Made by a program: the position numbers and the translations under genes
DNA from: Nanobdellota archaeon
GTDB taxonomy: Archaea > Nanobdellota > Nanobdellia > Pacearchaeales > GW2011-AR1
Direction: 5' to 3'
Length of the DNA: 5,752 nucleotides
Assembly: GCA_020056045.1 (NCBI GenBank)
Contig: JAGVIM010000016.1
Span: forward strand, 1 to 5,752
Shown here: piece by piece, positions 1 through 4,917 of the stretch
Layout: each line of letters opens with the position of its first letter
How positions within the stretch are numbered: position 1 is the first letter of the stretch
Notes under the pieces: generated by a model
Told to the model about the DNA's origin: nothing
The model's database searches: none
Seen by the model: only the letters and a program-made list of their open reading frames with translations

Positions 1-115
1 CATTTGCTCCTCCCTGATATCGTACAACAACATTATGATCTTCCGCAAGTATATCAACGAGTTTTCCCTTTGCCTCATCTCCCCATTGAAATCCTAAAAC
101 AATTGTATTTCCCAT
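1..115 (-). CDS. purA: Adenylosuccinate synthetase, N-terminal part (runs off left edge)
   Basis: The enzyme couples GTP hydrolysis to condensation of IMP and aspartate into adenylosuccinate, the first committed step from IMP to AMP, in the cytoplasm. Only 38 codons are visible. The protein starts [18 protein letters not shown], which matches the family's N-terminal nucleotide-binding loop (usual form QWGDEGKGK), and continues to [10 protein letters not shown], the conserved stretch just before the family's AGHT motif, which lies outside the window. The loop Asp that acts as catalytic base in the family is present at residue 13. One loop Gly is Ala (residue 15). The ATG is the only sensible start: it gives the standard N-terminus and lies 17 bp after the purF stop, so the two genes are probably co-transcribed. 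The spacer is pure A/T with no Shine-Dalgarno site. The family assignment is firm even from this short piece. Confidence 0.93.
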   Translation of the reverse strand, partial: MGNTIVLGFQWGDEAKGKLVDILAEDHNVVVRYQGGAN

Positions 116-132
116 TTTATTTTATATATTTT

Positions 133-1779
133 TTAAATTTCCTTCTCCATATCAACACTTCCGCAAAAATCTTCATCTTCTCTTTTAGGTAAATTTAATT
201 TTTCTTCACCTTTTTTTAATTCTTTTGCCCTTATTCCCCCATAAGGGGTTGGATAATCTCCATTTAAACAAGCTAAACATAAATTATCCAAATCACCAAT
301 AGAATTTTTTAAACCTTCAAAAGTCTGATAAACAAAACTATCCACATTCATTTCCTTAGCAATATTTTCCTCTATATGAGCAATTTCTTGTTTATCCTGT
401 TGAAATTGATCAGACTGAGAAATCTTTTTCTCAGGATTTTCTGGATATTTATTTGCAATTAATTCATCGTAAGTAGACATATCAATACCATAAAAACACG
501 GGCATTTTACAGGAGGATCAGTTATTCTCACATGAATTTCTTTTGCACCTGCTTCCCTAATTAACTTTATAACTTTTTTTAAAGTTTCTCCCCTTACAAC
601 ACTATCTTCAATTAAAATTGCGCGTTTATCTTTAATTAAATGAGGAATTACATCATAAATCCTATTCATTAAATACTCTCTTTTTTCCTTAGCATTAATA
701 AACCCCCTTTTTGAAGAAAATTTTTTTAAAACATCTTCACTAGTTAAACCAAAATAACTTGCATAAGCTCTTGCAGCAAGATTTGCAGTCTCGGGAGCAG
801 GAAAAACAACAAAGTTCCCGGGATTCTTTTTTATTTCTTCTCCAAGAAAATCCCTTTTAGCAAGTTCTAATCCAAATCTCCATCTAATATCATGAACAGG
901 CTCATTTTCAAAATGTGAAGCTTCATTTTCAAAGTAAACAGCTTCAAAATGACAATGAGCTTTTTTTGTATTAAACAATTTAGCAATTTGAACTCCTTTT
1001 TCAGAAAATAAAATAACACTTCCAGGTTCAACAACCTTAAAACTTTTAATTCCGACTTGCCTTAATGCCGTGGTTTCAGAAGCAACAGCATAAAAATCTT
1101 CATTTTCTCCCCAAACAAGAGGTTTAAATCCCCAAGGATCTCTCAAAACCCCTAAATCTCCATTGCCTAATATCATTAAAAGACTGTATGCACCATCTAA
1201 TTTTTCAATTAGACTTCTTGCAATATCAAAAAAATCAGGCTCAAAATTTTCTTGAGAATTAATTTGTTGAAATCTTAATCTTAATGAAATTAAATGCATG
1301 ATTATTTCAGTATCAACTCCAATTTCAAGATCATAATCATTTTTTAACAAATCTTTTTCTAATTCTGGATAATTAGCTAAATTCCCATTAAAACAAAAAC
1401 AAAATCTCTTAGATCTTCTTCCATGCCTTCTTAAAAAAGGCTGCAACTGATCCTGAGCATTATCACGAGTTCCAGAGGTTCCATATCTTACATGTCCAAT
1501 TCCTACAATACCCCTTAATGTATTTAAAACCCATTGTCTTTGTTGAGAATCATCACCTCCAAAAAAGTTTTCAACATTAACTAATTTTTTTCTATGAACA
1601 AAAGGTTTACTATAATTTCCTTCCCTCATCTTAAAAACACCCACGCCTGTTCCAGATTGACCTCTTCTTTGAATAGCAGATAACATTAAATCAATAGAAG
1701 CAGGAACAATAATAGAATTTCCTTTTTTATTCTTCATATATATCCCACATACACCACATTCTTCTTTTACCTCAGCCAT
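133..1779 (-). CDS. purF: Amidophosphoribosyltransferase (glutamine PRPP amidotransferase)
   Basis: It makes 5-phosphoribosylamine from PRPP and glutamine, the first step of de novo purine synthesis. The 548 residues are slightly longer than the usual 460-510. A short propeptide (MAEVKEE) precedes Cys8, the expected N-terminal nucleophile after processing. The Ntn glutaminase domain (about 8-250) shows HVRYGTSG at 96-103, NGN at 131-133 and Asp156. The phosphoribosyltransferase domain follows, with PAPET at 327-331, the PRPP loop EDSVVRGET at 391-399, and CFYGID at 428-433. Cys276, Cys428, Cys501 and Cys504 sit where Bacillus-type PurF binds a [4Fe-4S] cluster, so an oxygen-sensitive cluster is likely. 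The last 35 or so residues are a charged extension after the usual end. The ATG is chosen because it gives the normal propeptide and lies 29 nt after a TATA box with no room for a leader. purA follows immediately; a broken second purF 5' end lies upstream. Confidence 0.95.
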   Translation of the reverse strand: MAEVKEECGVCGIYMKNKKGNSIIVPASIDLMLSAIQRRGQSGTGVGVFKMREGNYSKPFVHRKKLVNVENFFGGDDSQQRQWVLNTLRGIVGIGHVRYGTSGTRDNAQDQLQPFLRRHGRRSKRFCFCFNGNLANYPELEKDLLKNDYDLEIGVDTEIIMHLISLRLRFQQINSQENFEPDFFDIARSLIEKLDGAYSLLMILGNGDLGVLRDPWGFKPLVWGENEDFYAVASETTALRQVGIKSFKVVEPGSVILFSEKGVQIAKLFNTKKAHCHFEAVYFENEASHFENEPVHDIRWRFGLELAKRDFLGEEIKKNPGNFVVFPAPETANLAARAYASYFGLTSEDVLKKFSSKRGFINAKEKREYLMNRIYDVIPHLIKDKRAILIEDSVVRGETLKKVIKLIREAGAKEIHVRITDPPVKCPCFYGIDMSTYDELIANKYPENPEKKISQSDQFQQDKQEIAHIEENIAKEMNVDSFVYQTFEGLKNSIGDLDNLCLACLNGDYPTPYGGIRAKELKKGEEKLNLPKREDEDFCGSVDMEKEI

Positions 1780-1800
1780 ATTTAATTAAAATAAAATTTA

Positions 1801-1808
1801 TATTTAAA
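1801..1808 (-). promoter_or_regulatory. TATA box of the purF-purA unit
   Basis: On the minus strand the sequence is TTTAAATA, beginning 29 nt before the purF ATG. That places the archaeal transcription start at or next to the ATG, so the mRNA is probably leaderless. The surrounding 14-mer AGTTTAAATATAAA (1797-1810) is identical to the one at the same distance before the TrmB-like gene. No Shine-Dalgarno site separates it from the start. A purine-rich GGAGATAG lies just upstream and could serve as a BRE; that part is weak. Confidence 0.7.
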
Positions 1809-1854
1809 CTATCTCCATATCTAAAATATATCTTTAAAAAATAATCGAATTTAT

Positions 1855-1909
1855 AAATCAAAAATACTTTAATCTTAAAATCAAAAATACTTTAATCTTA
1901 AAATCAAAA
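1855..1909. repeat. Tandem direct repeat, 23-bp unit, about 2.4 copies
   Basis: Two perfect 23-bp copies occupy 1855-1877 and 1878-1900, and a 9-bp partial third copy occupies 1901-1909. On the plus strand the unit begins AAATCAAAAATACTT and ends TAATCTTA. The units are contiguous without spacers. The repeat lies between the purF promoter and the truncated purF copy, and the partial third copy overlaps the last sense codon and the stop of that truncated copy. This fits local slippage or recombination at the break point. No protein or RNA role is apparent. Confidence 0.9.
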
Positions 1910-1939
1910 CACACCGCATTCTTCTTTTATCTCTGCCAT
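1904..1939 (-). pseudogene. Truncated second copy of the purF 5' end
   Basis: This short reading frame encodes MAEIKEECGVF followed by TGA. It aligns without gaps to the first 11 codons of the intact purF downstream (MAEVKEECGVC), with 28 of 33 bases identical. Of five base differences, three are silent third-position changes, one is Val to Ile, and one is Cys to Phe. Phe is the usual residue at this place in the PurF family (CGVF), so the fragment is not simply a recent copy of the present gene. Similarity stops at the TGA, inside the first bases of a 23-bp tandem repeat. A TATA box is preserved 29 nt before its ATG. The best reading is the remnant of a duplicated or replaced purF; a short translated leader upstream of purF is the alternative. 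Confidence 0.75.
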
Positions 1940-1960
1940 AAAACAAAAAATATAAGATGA

Positions 1961-1968
1961 TTTTTAAA
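1961..1968 (-). promoter_or_regulatory. TATA box of the truncated purF copy
   Basis: TTTAAAAA on the minus strand begins exactly 29 nt before the remnant's ATG, the same spacing as at the intact purF and at the TrmB-like gene. The remnant may therefore still be transcribed as a leaderless RNA that could read on towards purF about 125 nt downstream. Activity is inferred from spacing and sequence only. Confidence 0.5.
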
Positions 1969-1997
1969 CACTACGGCACTTCTATAAACATATTGCT

Positions 1998-2016
1998 AAA
2001 AAAGAATAAAACAAAA
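1998..2016 (-). terminator. U-rich terminator after the 91-residue gene
   Basis: Immediately past the stop codon of the small gene the minus strand reads TTTTGTTTTATTCTTTTTT, a run of T-tracts of the kind at which archaeal RNA polymerase terminates without needing a hairpin. It separates the radical SAM unit from the remnant promoter and the purine genes downstream. Confidence 0.55.
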
Positions 2017-2018
2017 GA

Positions 2019-2294
2019 TTATTTTCCAAAAATCTCACATTCCCAAACATATCTTTCAAATTTCTTTCCAATTTTTGACTTGCCTTTTTCTAATAATCTT
2101 TTAACAGAGTCATAATCTCTTAAGTTTAAATGAACTTCAATTGCTAGATAATAAATTTCTATTTTTTCATAATATTCTGCAATTATTTTTTTATCTTCAT
2201 TTCGGTTAGAATTTAGAAGACCTTTAAATGATGTAGACTGAATTATTTCAAAAACTTTGTCTTCAAAATCTAGAGAAAGAATTTCCATTGCCAT
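2019..2294 (-). CDS. Small helical protein of unknown function, partner gene of the radical SAM protein
   Basis: The family of this 91-residue protein is not recognised. It is soluble-looking, with no signal peptide or membrane segment, rich in Lys and Glu, and carries a single Cys (residue 86). Residues about 35-75 (IIAEYYEKIEIYYLAIEVHL, then NLRDYDSVKRLLEKG) read as two amphipathic helices with a tight turn at LRDYD, the look of a single TPR-like hairpin; this is an impression, not a match. The chosen ATG lies 3 bp after the stop of the radical SAM gene, so translation is probably coupled; a second in-frame ATG at codon 3 is nearly as good. There is no separate promoter. A T-rich terminator follows directly. 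The pairing suggests a role linked to the radical SAM enzyme, for example as partner or substrate-binding subunit, which is only inferred from spacing. Confidence 0.75.
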   Translation of the reverse strand: MAMEILSLDFEDKVFEIIQSTSFKGLLNSNRNEDKKIIAEYYEKIEIYYLAIEVHLNLRDYDSVKRLLEKGKSKIGKKFERYVWECEIFGK

Positions 2295-2297
2295 TCT

Positions 2298-3902
2298 TTA
2301 ATCAATCATTAAAGGTTCATTATCAGAAAATCTTATACCTGAAACTCTGTAAAATTCTCTTGTGTCTATTTGATTAGTTCTCAATCTCTGATAACCTCCC
2401 CTTACTTCATTTATTTTTAAAGAAATACTATCATCATTAATTTTGGGTAATGAGTCTCTATCATTTATTCCAGCTATTAATGGTTCTTCATATGTATGAA
2501 CACTGATTTCATTATTAGAATCTATTTTAGGAAGAAAATATGTAACTCTTTGTCTGTTTCTATCAATATCTTTTTCTGCAACAAAATTAGGTTTTGGATA
2601 AATATAAGCATTTCCTTCTTCATGTAAAATATTAAAAGCTTGCCATCTTGCCATGTCTGAAGTATGAAAATGTTGATCCAAGAAAGTAATAGCTTCACTA
2701 ACTCTTTCAATAGGAACTGTTAGCTCCTTGTAAGATGGAGAATGCATATTGACTATTGCCTTATATGGAATAGCCCCTATTTCATATGCTGACTTGCAAA
2801 TTCTTTTTAGTTTTTCAGCAGACTTTTTTAGATCATCTCTATAAAAATTAATTCCTTCTTGTAATGGTAGTTGTAAGTGAACACTGATTCCTGCTTCTTG
2901 TAATTTTTCTGTTGCTATTCTTGCTTCAGGGGTTGAAAGCTGATCTTCATCAGTTACATGACAGTTAAAATAAAGTTGTTTTTTTAATCTGCCATTTTTA
3001 CCATCATTTTTTCTTCTAAATTCAGAGAGTTTATCAATTAAATTATCTGTAATCCTATAAAACAATCCTTGATAAGGGGCAGAGGTACAAATTCTTACTG
3101 CTCTAACATGTTTTGCTTGTCCAAGCTCATCTAAAATAGATTTTATAGTATTATCTGAATATACTAATGGTTCTCCACCACTTAAAATAACAGTATCTAC
3201 TTCTGAATGTTTATCTAACCATTTTCTTAATAATTCTGTTTGTTCTATTGCTCTTTGTTCTTGGAAATTCAGTTGTCTTTTTAAATCAGCATATTTTGGG
3301 TCTAAATCTGCTAAAGCAGACATTGTTAATCTTGTTAATGTTCCCTTATAACATTCAGCACATCCAACAGGACAAAATTCTGTTAAATTTTCTAAAACTG
3401 CATAATCAAATTTTCTAGAACCTAAATATCTTGAAACTCCATTTCTATCAATAGCCTTTATTTGATCTTGTTCTCTAAAAATGCCATAAGGATCTAGACT
3501 ATGAACCTGTTCATTAGAATATAGTTTTGGAAGACTAGGTATAAACTTTTTCATAGTTGATCCTCCTAATAAAACATTTAGCGGAAGTATGCTCATTTCT
3601 CTTCCAATTTTTAATGAACTACTAAGATTATCTTGATCAAAATTTTCTCCTAAAGACATAAGCGAGTTTAAATCAGTAATTCTAAACGCCATATGGAAAG
3701 CAGGAGTAGTCCATAAGTTTTTTTTATCGACCCCCAAACATGATGCTGTTTTTGAAATTAATTCTTCTAAAGATTGTTTTTTATTTTCTGGAATTACAGA
3801 AGTTTGAAATCCATTAGTATCTAGAAAAAAATTCCTTGCATAGCTATAAAAATCTTTAATTCCAACTTCAACAGCTTCTTGTTTTAGGTCTTTTAATTCC
3901 AT
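2298..3902 (-). CDS. Radical SAM protein related to the lysine 2,3-aminomutase (KamA) family
   Basis: A cytosolic radical SAM enzyme of about 534 residues; its reaction is unknown. Counting from the ATG, Cys177, Cys181 and Cys184 form the CxxxCxxC site (CPVGCAEC) for the SAM-binding [4Fe-4S] cluster. VILSGGEPL (about 239-247) followed by HVRAVRICTSAP and YRITDNLIDKL closely resembles the matching part of lysine 2,3-aminomutase, as do TPEAR (324-328) and QLPLQEGIN further on. A DPYG segment before the Cys motif also fits that family. The glycine-rich PLP-lysine motif (PGGGGK) of true aminomutases is not seen, so a different reaction is likely. About 60 residues separate the Cys motif from SGGEP, more than in KamA. 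The N-terminal 130 or so residues are not recognised. An upstream in-frame TTG at 3914 would add four residues; the ATG is preferred but not proven. A TrmB-like regulator is divergent, and a small gene follows at 3 bp. Confidence 0.87.
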   Translation of the reverse strand: MELKDLKQEAVEVGIKDFYSYARNFFLDTNGFQTSVIPENKKQSLEELISKTASCLGVDKKNLWTTPAFHMAFRITDLNSLMSLGENFDQDNLSSSLKIGREMSILPLNVLLGGSTMKKFIPSLPKLYSNEQVHSLDPYGIFREQDQIKAIDRNGVSRYLGSRKFDYAVLENLTEFCPVGCAECYKGTLTRLTMSALADLDPKYADLKRQLNFQEQRAIEQTELLRKWLDKHSEVDTVILSGGEPLVYSDNTIKSILDELGQAKHVRAVRICTSAPYQGLFYRITDNLIDKLSEFRRKNDGKNGRLKKQLYFNCHVTDEDQLSTPEARIATEKLQEAGISVHLQLPLQEGINFYRDDLKKSAEKLKRICKSAYEIGAIPYKAIVNMHSPSYKELTVPIERVSEAITFLDQHFHTSDMARWQAFNILHEEGNAYIYPKPNFVAEKDIDRNRQRVTYFLPKIDSNNEISVHTYEEPLIAGINDRDSLPKINDDSISLKINEVRGGYQRLRTNQIDTREFYRVSGIRFSDNEPLMID

Positions 3903-3915
3903 TTTACTACTCAAA

Positions 3916-3925
3916 TGTAATTACA
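3916..3925. promoter_or_regulatory. Palindrome near the radical SAM start (candidate operator)
   Basis: TGTAATTACA is a perfect 10-bp palindrome between the TATA box and the start of the radical SAM gene, around the predicted transcription start. A bound protein here could block transcription. A divergently transcribed TrmB-like regulator is the obvious candidate. In such AT-rich DNA a 10-bp palindrome can arise by chance, so this is tentative. Confidence 0.35.
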
Positions 3926-3933
3926 ATATTAAG

Positions 3934-3941
3934 AATATAAA
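3934..3941 (-). promoter_or_regulatory. TATA box of the radical SAM unit
   Basis: TTTATATT on the minus strand begins 27 nt before the in-frame TTG (3914) and 39 nt before the ATG (3902). Transcription would begin near 3912-3914, giving either a leaderless TTG start or a leader of about 10-12 nt before the ATG. A weaker box TTAATATT (3925-3932) begins 30 nt before the ATG, so the start cannot be settled from sequence. An 8-bp palindrome ACAATTGT (3941-3948) abuts the box. Confidence 0.55.
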
Positions 3942-3976
3942 CAATTGTAGTCTTATTTGAGATGACAAAACATAAG

Positions 3977-3984
3977 TTTAAATA
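3977..3984 (+). promoter_or_regulatory. TATA box of the TrmB-like regulator gene
   Basis: TTTAAATA begins 29 nt before the ATG at 4006, again predicting a leaderless mRNA. The extended 14-mer AGTTTAAATATAAA (3975-3988) is the same as before purF. The two divergent TATA boxes here are 35 bp apart, so one bound regulator could affect both promoters. Confidence 0.7.
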
Positions 3985-4005
3985 TAAAAGAAAATTATAG
4001 AATAT

Positions 4006-4743
4006 ATGTCAGAAATAGAAATACTAGAAGATTTCGGATTGTCAGAAGCAGAGTCAAAAGTATATCTTTCACTCTTAGAAACAGGGTCTACTCTGGCAGG
4101 TCCTATAATTAAGAAAACCGGGCTACATAGGGGCACTACTTATTTGACCTTACAAAGATTAAAAGAAAAAGGACTCGTATCTTCAATCATTAAGGGAAAG
4201 AAACAATATTTTGAAGCTGTTGATCCTGAAAGATTAATAGATGTTTTAAAAGAAAAAGAAGAAAAATTAAAAGAAATTCTACCTTCATTGAGATCCAAAT
4301 TAGAAATTGGCAGAGAAAAACAAGAAGTTACTGTTTATTCTGGAATAAATGGAATTCGCTCGGTTTTGGATAAAATTTTAGAGGAATTAAAAACAAATGG
4401 AGAGTATTATGATTTTGGTGTTTCAGGATTATTTAGAAAAGTGATGGGTCATTATTGGGATTTATGGCAGAAAAGAAAAGAGAAATATAAAATTAAATCT
4501 TATGTTATTTTTAATGAAGAATTAAAGAATAAAAATCCAGAATTGTTAAAAGACTACTTTGGACTAGCTAAATTTCATCCTAAAGAATATTCAAGTATAA
4601 CTGATACAATAATTTACAAGGACACTGTTGTTTTATTTATTTGGACTGCAAACCCCCCGGTAGCTATTGTTATTAAAAATAAGGATAATGCTGAAAGTTA
4701 TAAGAATCAGTTTAAAATGATGTGGAAACTCGCAAAAAAATAA
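4006..4743 (+). CDS. TrmB-family transcriptional regulator
   Basis: A DNA-binding regulator of 245 residues. Residues about 4-75 form a winged helix-turn-helix of the TrmB type: LEDFGLSEAESKVYLSLLETG starts the first helices, HRGTTYLTLQRLKEKGLV (about 41-58) is the recognition helix and start of the wing, and KKQYFEAVDPERL the wing end. Residues about 76-105 (LKEKEEKLKEILPSLRSKLE) form a short coiled coil, usual for dimerisation. The rest, from VTVYSGINGIRSVLDKIL onward, is the C-terminal effector domain that follows this head in archaeal TrmB-like proteins; its ligand cannot be told. The length is short compared with sugar-binding TrmB proteins of about 340 residues, so a sugar ligand should not be assumed. 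It is divergent from the radical SAM gene and probably controls it and itself. The ATG follows a TATA box at -29 with no leader. Confidence 0.9.
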   Translation: MSEIEILEDFGLSEAESKVYLSLLETGSTLAGPIIKKTGLHRGTTYLTLQRLKEKGLVSSIIKGKKQYFEAVDPERLIDVLKEKEEKLKEILPSLRSKLEIGREKQEVTVYSGINGIRSVLDKILEELKTNGEYYDFGVSGLFRKVMGHYWDLWQKRKEKYKIKSYVIFNEELKNKNPELLKDYFGLAKFHPKEYSSITDTIIYKDTVVLFIWTANPPVAIVIKNKDNAESYKNQFKMMWKLAKK

Positions 4744-4751
4744 TTCTTATG

Positions 4752-4812
4752 TCCGAAATTAAAACCTCATTTTTTAAAATGGGGTCGTAAACTTACTGCT
4801 TTTAATTTCGGA
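4752..4812. other. Long hairpin (13-bp inverted repeat with nested stem) after the regulator gene
   Basis: TCCGAAATTAAAA (4752-4764) and its exact reverse complement (4800-4812) form a 13-bp stem. Directly inside, CCTCATTT (4765-4772) pairs with AAATGGGG (4777-4784) with one G-U pair, giving a nearly continuous second stem capped by TTAA; a short GTAA/TTAC repeat (4787-4796) fills the rest. It begins 8 bp after the regulator's stop codon and lies between convergent genes. It may protect or terminate the regulator mRNA, or be part of a structured RNA with the neighbouring repeats. Confidence 0.65.
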
Positions 4813-4813
4813 G

Positions 4814-4912
4814 CATCCTAAAAACAAGTGCCTGCCACAAACCACATTCGCCATCAGGCGATTTTTTACCGCAGTAAAAAACTTTTAGGATGTGGTGGCA
4901 CATTGTTTTTTT
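4814..4912 (+). ncRNA. Candidate structured RNA or large terminator between convergent genes
   Basis: The stretch is dense with pairing. Two stable tetraloop hairpins sit side by side: TCGCC/GGCGA around ATCA (4848-4861) and TTTTTTAC/GTAAAAAA around CGCA (4862-4881). They are enclosed by CCACAT/ATGTGG (4842-4847 with 4890-4895) and by an outer stem of about 13 bp (4820-4832 with 4897-4910, one bulged A at 4902). A run of T follows on the plus strand (4906-4912). An alternative stem CATCCTAAAA/TTTTAGGATG (4814-4823 with 4883-4892) competes with both enclosing stems. Local G+C (4828-4860) is higher than in the surroundings, as is common for RNA genes in AT-rich genomes. No known RNA family is recognised; it could simply be a terminator for the regulator gene. 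Strand is a guess from the T-run. Confidence 0.4.
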
Positions 4913-4917
4913 GATTT

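Noticed and set aside
116..137. Separate promoter for purA in the purF-purA spacer
   Set aside because: The AT-rich TTTAAAAA (130-137) begins only 22 nt before the ATG, not at the -29 position seen elsewhere; co-transcription from the purF promoter is simpler.
4..192. Plus-strand open frame of 62 codons at the left edge
   Set aside because: It lies opposite the start of purA and the end of purF, has a hydrophobic low-complexity look from AT-rich DNA, and no promoter.
1855..1909. CRISPR array
   Set aside because: The 23-bp units are directly adjacent with no unique spacers and only two full copies.
2522..2710. Minus-strand open frame of 62 codons within the radical SAM gene
   Set aside because: It is an alternative frame inside a gene with clear homology, with no start signal of its own.
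2298..3902. Naming the gene lysine 2,3-aminomutase (kamA)
   Set aside because: The radical SAM core resembles it, but the PLP-lysine motif PGGGGK is not visible and the N-terminal domain is different.
4814..4912. tRNA, SRP RNA or RNase P RNA
   Set aside because: No cloverleaf, no CCA-proximal acceptor pairing, and the length and conserved motifs of SRP or RNase P RNA are absent.
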